Shown here in pieces: positions 26,417-35,732 of a stretch of 64,000 bases of DNA (positions within the stretch are counted from its first letter, which is position 1; each line of letters starts with the position of its first letter). Origin of the DNA: CAYVIB01 sp964451365. GTDB taxonomy: Bacteria > Pseudomonadota > Gammaproteobacteria > Pseudomonadales > Cellvibrionaceae. A program made the position numbers and the translations under genes. The stretch lies in the NCBI GenBank assembly GCA_964451365.1, contig CAYVIB010000004.1, forward strand, positions 131,357 to 195,356, in the 5' to 3' direction. The notes beneath the pieces were generated by a model. The model was given only the letters and a program-made list of their open reading frames with translations. It was not told the origin of the DNA and ran no database searches.

Positions 26417-27205
26417 CTAAAAGCCAAGACTTGAAAGCAGTTCATCAACTTCGTCCTGATTGGATACCACATCGTCGCGCTTGTCGGCATGCACCTGCGG
26501 CCCTTCGGGCTTGGTGTCGGGTTCCTTTTTGGCCTTCGGCGCCGGTTTGTCGCTGGCCAGGCCGGTTACCTGTTCCACATGGCCGGCCATGCGCATCAGG
26601 TTGACCAGTTCGCCCTCCACGTCCGTAACCAGGCGAATGACTTTTTCCAGCACCTGGCCGGTAATATCCTGGTAGCTCTGCTCGATAATAATATCCTGCA
26701 GGTTTTTGTTCAGCTCATTGGTGCCCGCATCCATCTGCTCGAGAAAACTGCCGATGGAATGGTAAAGGGTTTTAAACTCCTCCTTGCTGACGTCCTCGTT
26801 TTTCAGCCGCATCCACTCTTGTTTCAGGCGGCCCGCCTCCTGCCCCAGGTTGGTGGCCAGCGGTGCGAGAATTTCGACTTTATCAAGGGTTTTGTTGGCA
26901 GCCGCGTGGGTCATTTTGATGACATAGTTGAGCCGGTCGGAAGCGTCCTTGATTTCGGAGTTATTATCCACCGGATAATTCAGGCCGCTGTCCACGTTGA
27001 AGTTGACAATCGCTTCGTGGAGCGCGCGGGTCAGCTTACCGACCGAGTTGAATATATGTGTGTCCCTGGCTTCCACCAGTTTGTGAATAATTTCCGACGC
27101 CTCTCCCAGATTGTCCTGTTGGAGGTTTTCCACCAGTTGCGCCGCCGATTCCTGTAGCTGCCGCAGGAACTGGTCATTTTGTTCATGAAAATGTGGCTTA
27201 TCCAT
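26417..27205 (-). CDS. cheZ: CheY-P phosphatase CheZ
   Basis: CheZ dephosphorylates CheY-P. The 262-residue helical protein has the long four-helix-bundle region with the active-site stretch IIEQSYQDITGQVLEKVIRL, whose Gln is catalytic in the family. A disordered Lys/Pro linker leads to the C-terminal CheY-binding helix DEVDELLSSLGF. It lies between cheY and cheA on the same strand. Confidence 0.93.
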   Translation of the reverse strand: MDKPHFHEQNDQFLRQLQESAAQLVENLQQDNLGEASEIIHKLVEARDTHIFNSVGKLTRALHEAIVNFNVDSGLNYPVDNNSEIKDASDRLNYVIKMTHAAANKTLDKVEILAPLATNLGQEAGRLKQEWMRLKNEDVSKEEFKTLYHSIGSFLEQMDAGTNELNKNLQDIIIEQSYQDITGQVLEKVIRLVTDVEGELVNLMRMAGHVEQVTGLASDKPAPKAKKEPDTKPEGPQVHADKRDDVVSNQDEVDELLSSLGF

Positions 27206-27228
27206 AGGTTACCCATGGTTGTTATTTT

Positions 27229-27615
27229 TTAGCTTTCGATACGCTCAAAGATTTTGTCCATTTTTTCCTTGAGCACATGGGCGGTAAAAGGCTTGACGAT
27301 GTAACCATTCACACCCGCCTGCGCCGCCTCGATAATCTGGTCGCGCTTGGCTTCCGATGTCACCATCAGGACCGGAATCGAACTGAGCTTGGCGTCGGCG
27401 CGCAACTGCTGCAGCAGGTCAATGCCGTTGAGTTTGGGCATGTTCCAGTCGGTAATAAGGAAGTCGAAACCGCCCTCTTTCAACATCGGCAGCGCGGTGG
27501 CACCGTCATCGGCCTCGAAGGTATTGGTAAAACCAAGATCACGTAAAAGATTCCTGATGATCCGCCGCATGGTGGAGAAGTCATCAACAACCAGAATTTT
27601 CATGTTCTTATCCAA
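27229..27615 (-). CDS. cheY: Chemotaxis response regulator CheY
   Basis: CheY-P binds the flagellar switch and changes rotation. It is a single receiver domain with the acidic pair VVDD, the phospho-acceptor Asp in LITDWNMPKLNG, the Thr/Ser switch in MVTSEAKR and the Lys in YIVKPF. I choose a TTG start at 27615 (encoding MDKNMKILVVDD): GGAGG lies 5 nt before it, while the ATG at 27603 has no site at a usable distance. Vibrio and Shewanella CheY carry the same MDKNMKIL start. The 253-bp region upstream, after fliA, probably holds its own promoter. Confidence 0.93.
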   Translation of the reverse strand: MDKNMKILVVDDFSTMRRIIRNLLRDLGFTNTFEADDGATALPMLKEGGFDFLITDWNMPKLNGIDLLQQLRADAKLSSIPVLMVTSEAKRDQIIEAAQAGVNGYIVKPFTAHVLKEKMDKIFERIES

Positions 27616-27868
27616 TGCAACCTCCCGGCACATGTTGCTTTCGTACAAGCTTGGCAACTATCATTTTTTGATTCTCGTCTTAGCTTTATTCCAATATTCC
27701 AATATCAATACACCGGCAAATAGTGGCTATCTATCGCGATCCTTTCACCGGTTATATTTCATAAGGATATGACAAATTTTCATATTTGCTATGTTAAACA
27801 GCGTTCAAGTGAAGATTTTGGACTAAAAAAACCATGGCGTGGGCCTCAACAACCCTGCGGCGGAGGCG

Positions 27869-28615
27869 TTAACCCTGCCAATCGGCAAGCCGCGCTTTCA
27901 GGCGCAGGGCCGCCTGGCTGTGAATTTGACTCACCCGGGACTCCGAAACCCCCAGAATCTGGCCGATTTCCTTCAGGTTCATTTCCTGTTCGTAGTATAG
28001 GGACAACACCAGCTTTTCGCGCTCCGGCAGGCGCTCCACCGCCTGGGTAAGGGCCTGTTGCAACGCATCGCGGTGAACCCGCTCCGACGGGCCGGCCATG
28101 GCCATGCTGGTGGAACTGTGATCCAGGCGGCCCTCATCGTCCTCGTAGGCTTCCTCGTAGCTGAACAGGCGGGTGGAGGCGCTGTCCTTGATGACTTCGT
28201 GGTACTCCTCCAGGGTCATTTCCAGGGCCTGCGCCACTTCCGCGTCCCGCGCGTAGCGGCCGGTGCGCGCTTCCACCAGTGCCACCGCCTCGGCCACCCG
28301 GCGCGCATTGCGGTGGACGGACCGGGGTGCCCAGTCGCCGCGGCGCATTTCATCGACAATGGCACCGCGTATGCGAATGCCGGCATAGGTTTCGAAGCTG
28401 GCACCGCGTGACATGTCGTACTTTTGTACCGCTTCGAGCAGCCCCACCATGCCGGCCTGGATCAGATCCTCCACCTGCACGCACGATGGCATGCGCGCCA
28501 TCATATGATGGGCGATACGTTTGACCAGGTAGGCGTAGTCCTCGACTCTTATATCCTGTGCCTCGTCCTGTGTCTGTTCGTACACCATTAAATTGTCTGC
28601 CGAAGAAGCCGCCAT
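27869..28615 (-). CDS. fliA: Flagellar sigma factor FliA (sigma-28)
   Basis: FliA directs RNA polymerase to late flagellar and chemotaxis genes. The 248-residue protein has region 2 (VQVEDLIQAGMVGLLEAVQK and FETYAGIRIRGAIVDEMRRG), region 3 and region 4 with the helix-turn-helix LKEIGQILGVSESRVSQIHS. The first membrane-free residues are short and acidic, as usual. It lies between fleN and cheY on the same strand. No anti-sigma gene flgM is in the window. Confidence 0.95.
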   Translation of the reverse strand: MAASSADNLMVYEQTQDEAQDIRVEDYAYLVKRIAHHMMARMPSCVQVEDLIQAGMVGLLEAVQKYDMSRGASFETYAGIRIRGAIVDEMRRGDWAPRSVHRNARRVAEAVALVEARTGRYARDAEVAQALEMTLEEYHEVIKDSASTRLFSYEEAYEDDEGRLDHSSTSMAMAGPSERVHRDALQQALTQAVERLPEREKLVLSLYYEQEMNLKEIGQILGVSESRVSQIHSQAALRLKARLADWQG

Positions 28616-28676
28616 GTTTGTTTTACAGGGTTGTACTGAAAGTTATTGATTTTGCCGAAATCGCTGGAACAGCCGG

Positions 28677-29507
28677 TCAAAAACCTTCCGCCGTGGCCGG
28701 TTGCAGTAATCTCTCGATAAAAAACTCCAGGTGCCCGCGGGCATTTTTTTGCGTCGGCCACTGGTCGATTTTCTGGGCCAGTACCCGTATGGCGTTGGCC
28801 GCTTTGCAGCGTGGCGCGAACTCCATCAACGCCTGGCGCTTTTGCACGGCTTTGCGCACGTTCTCGTCAAAGGGAACCGGGCCGAGATACTGCAGCGACG
28901 CGTCGAGAAAGCGGTCGCAAACAGTGTTTAACTTGTTAAATAAATTGATGCCTTCCTGCACGCTGCGCGTCATGTTGGCAATAATGCGAAACCGGAAAAC
29001 ACCGTGTTCAACGTTCAGAAGCTTGATCAGGGCATAGGCGTCGGTAATCGAAGAAGGCTCGTCGCAGACCACGATCACCGCTTCCTGGGCGGCGCGAACG
29101 AAACTCATCACCGTTTCGGAAATACCGGCAGCGGTATCCACCATCAGCACATCCATCTGGTCGTCCAGTTCGCTGAAGGCGTGAATAAGCGCGGCGTGTT
29201 CCTGCTGCGACAGGCCCGCCATCTGCTGTACGCCCGACGAGGCGGGAACAACCTTGATACCCAGAGGGCCGTTGATCAGTACATCGCGAATACTTTTGGT
29301 CCCTTCCAGCACATCCGCCAGGGTAAATCGCGCCTGCAGCCCGAGCAGCACGTCCACATTCGCCAGGCCCAGGTCGGCATCCATCAATACCACCCGGCGG
29401 TTCATTTCGGCCAGCGCGACGCTCAGGTTCACCGAGAGGTTGGTTTTGCCCACACCTCCTTTACCGCCAGTGACAGCGACAACTTTTATTGGACGGTTTA
29501 TGCTCAT
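28677..29507 (-). CDS. fleN: Flagellar number regulator FleN (FlhG), MinD-like ATPase
   Basis: FleN limits flagellar number by opposing FlhF and the master regulator FleQ. The 276-residue protein is a ParA/MinD ATPase with the deviant Walker A GGKGGVGKT (14-22), switch segments LMDADLGLANVD and VDTAAGISETVM, and a C-terminal basic amphipathic region for membrane contact. It is located between flhF and fliA, the usual order. Confidence 0.93.
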   Translation of the reverse strand: MSINRPIKVVAVTGGKGGVGKTNLSVNLSVALAEMNRRVVLMDADLGLANVDVLLGLQARFTLADVLEGTKSIRDVLINGPLGIKVVPASSGVQQMAGLSQQEHAALIHAFSELDDQMDVLMVDTAAGISETVMSFVRAAQEAVIVVCDEPSSITDAYALIKLLNVEHGVFRFRIIANMTRSVQEGINLFNKLNTVCDRFLDASLQYLGPVPFDENVRKAVQKRQALMEFAPRCKAANAIRVLAQKIDQWPTQKNARGHLEFFIERLLQPATAEGF

Positions 29508-29599
29508 AATTTTTTCCTGTTACGCCCGCTCCGCGGACGTTGCTTTTTAGTATAGATGAACAAGTTTTTACCTTCCGTGCGATTCGAAAACTCCTTCGC

Positions 29600-29838
29600 T
29601 TACCTTCCGCAAAGCTGGATCTCCGCCGGGCGGCGCTCCGCTACGCGAAGATGACGAGCGACCTCTGCGTCATGCCGGCGTATCGGCTTTGTCTCCGAAA
29701 TGTCGGCGTGACGATGCCGAGGTAAGCTTCAAGCCTTTCCCAGCGGCGTAGGTTGGGGTGATAACCCCAACGCAGCTTCACTGACCGGCCAGCGTGTTGG
29801 GATTCACTTCGTTCATCGCCAACCTGCGATGCCACCAA
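29600..29838. repeat. Intergenic palindromic repeats between flhF and fleN
   Basis: This 330-bp gap between two genes usually adjacent or overlapping holds two palindromic elements. One has GTCATGCCGGC near 29670 facing GTCGGCGTGACG near 29700. The other has GTAGGTTGG at 29748 facing CCAACCTGC at 29818, with an inner hairpin TTGGGGT/ACCCCAA. The GTAGGTTGG end also occurs, as CCAACCTAC, near 21308. They look like mobile intergenic repeats. No gene is visible here. Confidence 0.6.
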
Positions 29839-29839
29839 T

Positions 29840-31330
29840 CTACAGGGCCGCCATGCCCCGCGCGTCGTTTATGGATTCCTTCAACATCGCCACCGCTTTT
29901 GCCACCAGGGCACGGCCACTGGCCCGGCTGATGTTTTTCGGTATTTCCTGGCCGTCGGTGGTGTAAGCCACCGGCAGCGATTTCTGCAGCACCACACTAA
30001 TCGCCTCGCCCAGGCTGGCGGATTCATCCAGCTTGGTCAGCACGCAGGCATCAATACCGCGATGGCTGCAATAGGCGTGGGTGGACGCTTTCAAACTCTG
30101 CATCTGGCTGTTGGCCGCCAATACCAGCACGCGTTTCATCCCCGGGCAGGCGTCAAGTTGCGCCATCTGCTGTTTCAGCAGGCGATCCCCCTGGCGGAAG
30201 CCGGCGGTGTCCACCAGGATCAGGCGGAACTGCTTGAGGCTTGCCAGTAAAGTCAAAAGGCTGTGGTCCTTGTCCACCGCCCGCACCGGCACGCCGAGAA
30301 TCCGGCCCAGGGAGCGCAATTGATCATGCGCGCCCACACGATAGGTATCGGTGGTAACAATGGCCACTTTCCCCGGTCCGTTCTCCAGGACAAAGCGCGC
30401 GGCCAGTTTGGCAATGGTGGTGGTCTTGCCGACGCCGGTCGGGCCGACGAAAGCAAAAATACCGCCCTTGCCGATCAAATCATCCTTCACCACCGGTACC
30501 CGGCGGGACAGGTTTGCCATGCAGTCGCGCCAGGCATGGCTGGGGCGGGACTGGGTGGGAATATTGCTCAACAACTCGCTGGCGAGACTCTCGCTCAGCC
30601 CCAGGCGCGCCAGGTGATCTTCCACCAGGGAATAGCCCGGCGGCAGGGAAACCTGCTGCGGCATATTGACCTGCGAGGTGTTGTTCGCCAAGCGCCACAG
30701 CTGCTGCTCCAGCAACAACCGCATATCGGCCAGCTCACTTTGCAGGGCTTCCAGGCGCTCTTCATCATCGGTGCGGACATCGGCGTTCATTTCATAGTGG
30801 CCCGGTTCCTGGTGGCGATTTTGTTCCTGGCGCCGCCGGGGTTCCTCGTAGCGATCGGCAATCTGCTCCCTGTAACGGGATGCACCGCCATAATTTTTTC
30901 CCGCCGGGGCCTGTTCAGCTTCCTGCTCGCGGCGACGGGCCGCCAGCATGCGCTCACGGGCCCGCTCAATTTCCCGCGCCAGTTCTTCCGGCGATCGGTC
31001 GGAGCCATTGATTTCGGCTCGCGCCCCGTAGGCCATCGCCGCCTGCTCCACGCCGGCCTGGGCGCGCCAGGCGGAATCGCTCGCCAGCGGCCGATCCAGC
31101 TCGGCGTCAAAATTCCGACCAAATTCCCGCCGCACATCAATGCCGCGGGTGGGAAAATCCGGTTCCACGGAAGTCACCACTTCCACGCCCCTGCCGGTCC
31201 GCTGGCTGGACAGAATGACCGCCTCGGGGCCCAGCTCCTCCCGCACCATCTGCAAGGCCCGCCGCATGGTGGGGGCGGTAAAGCGCTTAACCATGGGTTC
31301 GGTGTTGGATGGTTGTCTCGGATGACTCAT
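29840..31330 (-). CDS. flhF: Flagellar placement GTPase FlhF
   Basis: FlhF is a signal-recognition-particle-type GTPase that sets the polar site of the flagellum. The 496-residue protein has an N-terminal basic segment (KRFTAPTMRRALQMVREELG), a long variable, Arg/Glu/Gln-rich middle (about 90-215), an N domain, and the G domain with P-loop GPTGVGKTTT (about residues 296-305), DTYRVGAHDQL, LVDTAGFRQGD and LTKLDESASLG. A GAGGA ribosome-binding site precedes the ATG. It lies 55 bp after flhA on the same strand. Confidence 0.94.
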   Translation of the reverse strand: MSHPRQPSNTEPMVKRFTAPTMRRALQMVREELGPEAVILSSQRTGRGVEVVTSVEPDFPTRGIDVRREFGRNFDAELDRPLASDSAWRAQAGVEQAAMAYGARAEINGSDRSPEELAREIERARERMLAARRREQEAEQAPAGKNYGGASRYREQIADRYEEPRRRQEQNRHQEPGHYEMNADVRTDDEERLEALQSELADMRLLLEQQLWRLANNTSQVNMPQQVSLPPGYSLVEDHLARLGLSESLASELLSNIPTQSRPSHAWRDCMANLSRRVPVVKDDLIGKGGIFAFVGPTGVGKTTTIAKLAARFVLENGPGKVAIVTTDTYRVGAHDQLRSLGRILGVPVRAVDKDHSLLTLLASLKQFRLILVDTAGFRQGDRLLKQQMAQLDACPGMKRVLVLAANSQMQSLKASTHAYCSHRGIDACVLTKLDESASLGEAISVVLQKSLPVAYTTDGQEIPKNISRASGRALVAKAVAMLKESINDARGMAAL

Positions 31331-31385
31331 AACGGATTCCTCTTTTGCTCTTTATCGCGGCTGTCTTTTGGTTGGGCCGCCAGCC

Positions 31386-33638
31386 TTATTTTTTCGACAC
31401 ACCCGCGCCAACCGTGGCCTCAATGGTGATTTGTTTGTTGTCGGGCACCTCGTTGTAGGCCAGTACCCGCATATCGGGGATATTGAAACGAACGAACTTG
31501 GCCAACATCGATCGCAACGGCGCCGCGACCAACAGCACAATGGGTTTGCCTGCAATTTCCAGTTTCTGGGCGGCTTCCACCAGCGATCGGTTTATTCTTT
31601 CCGCCAGCTGCGGTTCGATAAATGCGCCGTCTTCCGCGCCGGCTTTTTGTGCCTGTTGAACCGACTGTAGCAACAACTGTTCCAGCGCGGGGTCGAAGGT
31701 AATTACGGGCAGGTTCGCATCCTGGCCGATGATGTTCTGCACGATCTGGCGGGACAGCGCCACCCGCGCAACGGCGGTCAACGCCTGGGTATCGTGGTTC
31801 TTGCTGCCGTGGGTGGCCAGGGCCTCGGCAATGGTACGCATGTCCCTCACCGGCACATGTTCCCGCAGCAGGGCCTGCAGCACCTTGAGCAACTGATTGA
31901 TGGAAACGGTCTCCGGCACCAGTTCCTCCACCAGTTTCGGGGATTTCTGGCTCAGCAGGTCGAGCCATTTCTGTACATCTTCGTGGCCGATCAGCTCGTG
32001 GGTGTGGGAGTGAATAATCTGGTTCAAATGTGTTGCCACCACGGTACTCGGGTCCACCACGGTATAGCCAAGGGTTTGCGCCTGGTCCTTTTGCCCTTCG
32101 TCTATCCAGATAGCTTCCAGGCCGAAAGCCGGGTCCTTGGTTTTGGTGCCCTGCAGGCTGCCAAAAACCTGGCCGGGGTTGATCGCCATAAATTTGTCGG
32201 GGAACACCTCACCCTCGCCGAGGGTGACGCCCATCAGCGTCAAACGGTAAGCGTTGGGCAGCAAGTCCAGGTTGTCCCGGATATGCACGGCGGGAATAAG
32301 AAAACCAATCTCCTGGGACAGCTTTTTGCGCACGCCCTTGATCCGGCCCAACAGCTCGCCGTTCTGGCTTTTATCCACCAGCGGAATCAGGCGGTAGCCC
32401 ACCTCCAGGCCGATAATATCCACCGGTTTCACATCATCCCAGCTCACCTCGGTGGGTTCCTGGTGGGCCGGTGCCCGCGCCAGGGGCGCATTGTTTTCAA
32501 TTAACGCCGGGGCTTTTTGCGAGCCGCCCGCGTCAGGCTTATGACGCAACCCACCGCCATCGCGCGCCAGGCCCAGGGAAGGGCCACCCTCCTCCACCAC
32601 TTCCGCCTCCTGCTGGCGGTAGTGAATGTAATAGGCGAGAACGCCGCACACCGCCGCCAGGCTCAGGAAGGCCACGTGCGGCATGCCGGGAATCACGCCC
32701 ATCAGGAACAAAATAACCGAGGCCACTGCCAGCGCCTTGGGCGAGTCGAACATCTGCGACAGCACCTGGCGATTCATATCCTCGGAGCTGTTGACGCGGG
32801 TTACCATAATCGCCGCCGCGGTGGACAGCAGCAGCGAGGGAATCTGGGCTACCAGGCCGTCGCCGATGGTCAGCAGAATGTATTTTTCCAGCGCGTCCTG
32901 GAACTCCAGTTCGTGCTGTACCAGGCCCACGATCAACCCGCCGATGATATTGATAAACAGGATCAAAATGCCGGCAATGGAGTCCCCGCGCACAAACTTG
33001 CTGGCACCGTCCATCGCGCCATAGAAGTCCGCCTCGGCCGCCACTTCCTCGCGCCGCGTCCGTGCCTCGTCCTGGTTGATAATACCCGCATTCAGGTCCG
33101 CGTCGATGGCCATCTGCTTGCCGGGCATGGCATCCAGGGTAAAGCGGGCGCTCACCTCGGACACCCGGCCCGCGCCCTTGGTGATCACCACGAAGTTGAT
33201 AATGACCAGGATAATAAACACCACGATACCGACCGCGTAGTTGCCGCCGATCACCACCTCACCGAAAGCCTCAATCACTTTACCGGCGGCATCGCCACCG
33301 TTGTGGCCCTCCAGCAGCACCACGCGCGTGGAGGCGACGTTCAACGCAAGCCGCAACAGCGTGGAAATAAGCAGGATCGTCGGAAACACGGCAAAATCCA
33401 GCGGCCGCAAGGTATAAACCGCCACCAGCAACACTACAATGGACAGGGCAATATTGAAGGAGAAAAACGCGTCCAGCAAAAATGCCGGCAGGGGCAAAAT
33501 CATCATGCCCAGCAGCATTAACAGCAAAATCGGCACGCTCAGGTTGCCGCGGCCCGCGGACTGGACATTTTGCCAGGTGGAACGCCGATCCATATTGGCG
33601 GGAAGCGATTTAAGATGCTGCAGGAAGGGCTCTGCCAT
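31386..33638 (-). CDS. flhA: Flagellar type III export protein FlhA
   Basis: FlhA is the export-gate protein of the flagellar type III secretion system. The 750-residue protein has about eight membrane helices in the first 350 residues and the conserved FHIPEP-type segment (VVITKGAGRVSEVSARFTLD, MPGKQMAIDADLNAG). The large cytoplasmic domain (about 380-740) receives chaperone-substrate complexes. Two Met residues are possible starts (residues 1 and 16); neither has a strong ribosome-binding site, so the start is uncertain by 15 codons. flhB is not in the window; 740 bp of noncoding DNA precede the gene. Confidence 0.94.
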   Translation of the reverse strand: MAEPFLQHLKSLPANMDRRSTWQNVQSAGRGNLSVPILLLMLLGMMILPLPAFLLDAFFSFNIALSIVVLLVAVYTLRPLDFAVFPTILLISTLLRLALNVASTRVVLLEGHNGGDAAGKVIEAFGEVVIGGNYAVGIVVFIILVIINFVVITKGAGRVSEVSARFTLDAMPGKQMAIDADLNAGIINQDEARTRREEVAAEADFYGAMDGASKFVRGDSIAGILILFINIIGGLIVGLVQHELEFQDALEKYILLTIGDGLVAQIPSLLLSTAAAIMVTRVNSSEDMNRQVLSQMFDSPKALAVASVILFLMGVIPGMPHVAFLSLAAVCGVLAYYIHYRQQEAEVVEEGGPSLGLARDGGGLRHKPDAGGSQKAPALIENNAPLARAPAHQEPTEVSWDDVKPVDIIGLEVGYRLIPLVDKSQNGELLGRIKGVRKKLSQEIGFLIPAVHIRDNLDLLPNAYRLTLMGVTLGEGEVFPDKFMAINPGQVFGSLQGTKTKDPAFGLEAIWIDEGQKDQAQTLGYTVVDPSTVVATHLNQIIHSHTHELIGHEDVQKWLDLLSQKSPKLVEELVPETVSINQLLKVLQALLREHVPVRDMRTIAEALATHGSKNHDTQALTAVARVALSRQIVQNIIGQDANLPVITFDPALEQLLLQSVQQAQKAGAEDGAFIEPQLAERINRSLVEAAQKLEIAGKPIVLLVAAPLRSMLAKFVRFNIPDMRVLAYNEVPDNKQITIEATVGAGVSKK

Positions 33639-34380
33639 TATTTGTTATCCGTTCTTGTCGGGAAACAGTGTCGGGAAATCGGCACTTTTGTACCTGACAT
33701 CAGCTATGGCAAAAACTGTACCCGTCGCGGCAGATGGCTTGCGAATGATATAAAAGATTGGTTTCAAGCTCCCGGAATGGGAGCGTGTCGGCAAGGCGGC
33801 AGTGAATATTGTTGAGAAAGCCGGGATCCAGAGCTGTCGACCTGGATGTCCGCTGCGCGACATGACGTGCCTAGGAGAAAGTGGAAGTAATCCACGCGCC
33901 TTTACTTCTTTTGCAGATTACTCCGGACAGGAATAGGCCTACGCCGGACGGATCATGAAAATAATTCTTGTACCACAAAACAGAGTGCAGCCGGAAATAG
34001 CCGCAACTTGAAGTATAGTAGGACATACCAGGCGAATTCCCCAAATACCCTTTTGTTATCGCACCAACCTCACCAATAGCGGAATTGGTACTCCCGGCCT
34101 CGTCAGGCTGTAATTAACGATCCAAAATGACAGTCGGGGCCGGGGGCGGGACTATGCTTTTGTTGTCTCCAAAGCGATTGGCCCCGTTTAATCCCGGTCA
34201 ACTTGCCAGGGGGAAGTTGGTCTAACATTAAATAGTAGTGAGAATCTATCTTACAGTTGCAGCTCGTTACTTCTTTGTTCATGTGGTTGTTTTGAAGGCG
34301 TTGCGTTTAAGCGCGCCGCGCCTACAAAAGCGGCAACCGGGATAGGTTCCAGCAAGCGCGCGACCTCGCGCGAGGTGGTT
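33639..34380. other. Long noncoding region between divergent flhA and TPR genes
   Basis: About 740 bp without a convincing gene on either strand. It should hold the flhA promoter. I looked for a sigma54 motif (TGGCAC-N5-TTGC) reading toward flhA and did not find a good match. No tRNA or known RNA gene is visible. Confidence 0.5.
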
Positions 34381-35571
34381 ATGATGCTCCGCTTTCCTTC
34401 CGTAAAATCCCGACTCTGCTTCATTATTTTCCTGTTTCCGGCTGCAATCGGCTTTTTCAGCCCTGGCACCGGCGCCGGGGAATTGACGGTCGATAAACCG
34501 GTGGTACAGCAACAGATGGTTAAGCCTTCCAGGGAGGAAATTCTACTGGCGGCCTCCCAAATGGAATTGCCCGATGTCGAACTGCTGGAAATCAATGACG
34601 AGGTTAAAAAACTGCTGGACCAGCATGTGCGTCCCACCAGAGACAAGGCCCGGCGGGCTGAAAAACTGCACGACTTTTTATTCACCGAAGCCGGCCTGAA
34701 TATTCAGTACAACTCCGACCACACGCGTACCGCGCAGGAAACCTTCGATTTGCGCACCGGCAACTGCATCTCCCATGCCGCCTTGTACATTGCAAGCTCC
34801 CGCCATGTGGGAATGAAAGCGCGCTTTCAAAGCGTGGACGTGCCGCGCAGCTGGGAAAAGGAAGATGACTTTTTTATTGTCCCCGGCCACGTAAACGCGG
34901 TGATCAGGCTGCCATTCGGCAAGCGCGCGATTGCGGAATTTATCTCCACTTATTACTACTATTTCGATGAAGACAAATTCAAGGAGGAGGTTATCTCCGA
35001 CGAGCGCGCACTGGCCGACTTCTATAACAACCTTGGCATGGAAGCCATGCGGGACAGGGATTACGCCAAGTCCATCGCCTACCTGAACAAATCCCTGGAC
35101 CTGGAAGATCACAACGACGCGGTGTGGTCGAACCTGGGCGTGGTGTATAAATTTATTGGCGCGTACGATCTGGCGGAACAAGCCTATTTAAAAGCATTGC
35201 GCATTAACAAGCGCAACATATCCACCATTAAAAACCTGTACATTCTCTACCACGAAACCGGGCGAAGAGACGACGCCCAGCAGTTTGCCAAAAAAGTGGA
35301 ACGGGATAACCGCAAGAATCCCTACTTCCTCGCCCGAATGGCGGAAACGGATATGAAACTGGGCGACTATGACAGCGCGTTATCAAATATAAACCGCTCC
35401 ATTAAAATAGATCCGGAAGAAGAAACCTTTTATGTCACGCTGGCACAGATTTATCTTGAAAAAGGCGATATCGATCGCAGTATCGAAGCAATGAACAAAG
35501 CCGCGGAATTTTCTAAAAACGTGGTGAATGATTACCCGAGAAAACTGGAAATGTTGCAGGCATTAAAATAA
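34381..35571 (+). CDS. Secreted or periplasmic transglutaminase-like protein with TPR repeats
   Basis: The protein of about 396 residues starts with a signal peptide (LCFIIFLFPAAIGFFSPGTG). Residues about 70-200 resemble a transglutaminase-like/DUF-type papain fold: the candidate catalytic Cys is in LRTGNCISHAALYIASSRH and the His in VPGHVNAVIRL. The C-terminal half (about 215-395) is a run of TPR units, for example ALADFYNNLGMEAMRDRDYA, AVWSNLGVVYKFIGAYDLAE and YVTLAQIYLEKGDIDRSIEA. GAGG lies 5 nt before ATG 34381; a GTG two codons upstream is weaker. The substrate is unknown. Confidence 0.8.
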   Translation: MMLRFPSVKSRLCFIIFLFPAAIGFFSPGTGAGELTVDKPVVQQQMVKPSREEILLAASQMELPDVELLEINDEVKKLLDQHVRPTRDKARRAEKLHDFLFTEAGLNIQYNSDHTRTAQETFDLRTGNCISHAALYIASSRHVGMKARFQSVDVPRSWEKEDDFFIVPGHVNAVIRLPFGKRAIAEFISTYYYYFDEDKFKEEVISDERALADFYNNLGMEAMRDRDYAKSIAYLNKSLDLEDHNDAVWSNLGVVYKFIGAYDLAEQAYLKALRINKRNISTIKNLYILYHETGRRDDAQQFAKKVERDNRKNPYFLARMAETDMKLGDYDSALSNINRSIKIDPEEETFYVTLAQIYLEKGDIDRSIEAMNKAAEFSKNVVNDYPRKLEMLQALK

Positions 35572-35589
35572 AAAACTCAATCTCATCCC

Positions 35590-35694
35590 GTAGGGGCGCC
35601 GCGCGGTTACCCGATTTTACCAGACTGACTCTCGCGGTATTTCGTCGGGGTAACCCTTGCGGTTACCCGGGCGACCGCAAGGGTCGCCCCCTAC
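35590..35694. repeat. Intergenic inverted-repeat element
   Basis: The element has outer ends GTAGGGGCG (35590-35598) and CGCCCCCTAC (35685-35694), with inner inverted repeats GGTAACC/GGTTACC and GCGACC/GGTCGC. It lies between convergent genes and could also serve as a bidirectional terminator. Elements with such GTAGGGGCG ends are common, mobile intergenic repeats. Confidence 0.6.
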
Positions 35695-35732
35695 AAGGAA
35701 AAGGCGATCGATTCACTTTAGCGCGACTGCCC

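Noticed and set aside
30263..31429. 388-codon plus-strand frame
   Set aside because: Antisense shadow of flhF.
32517..33521. 334-codon plus-strand frame
   Set aside because: Antisense shadow of flhA; rich in His, Gln and Arg as expected for a GC-skewed complement.
33639..33900. sigma54 promoter for flhA
   Set aside because: No match to TGGCAC-N5-TTGC in the right orientation was found by eye.
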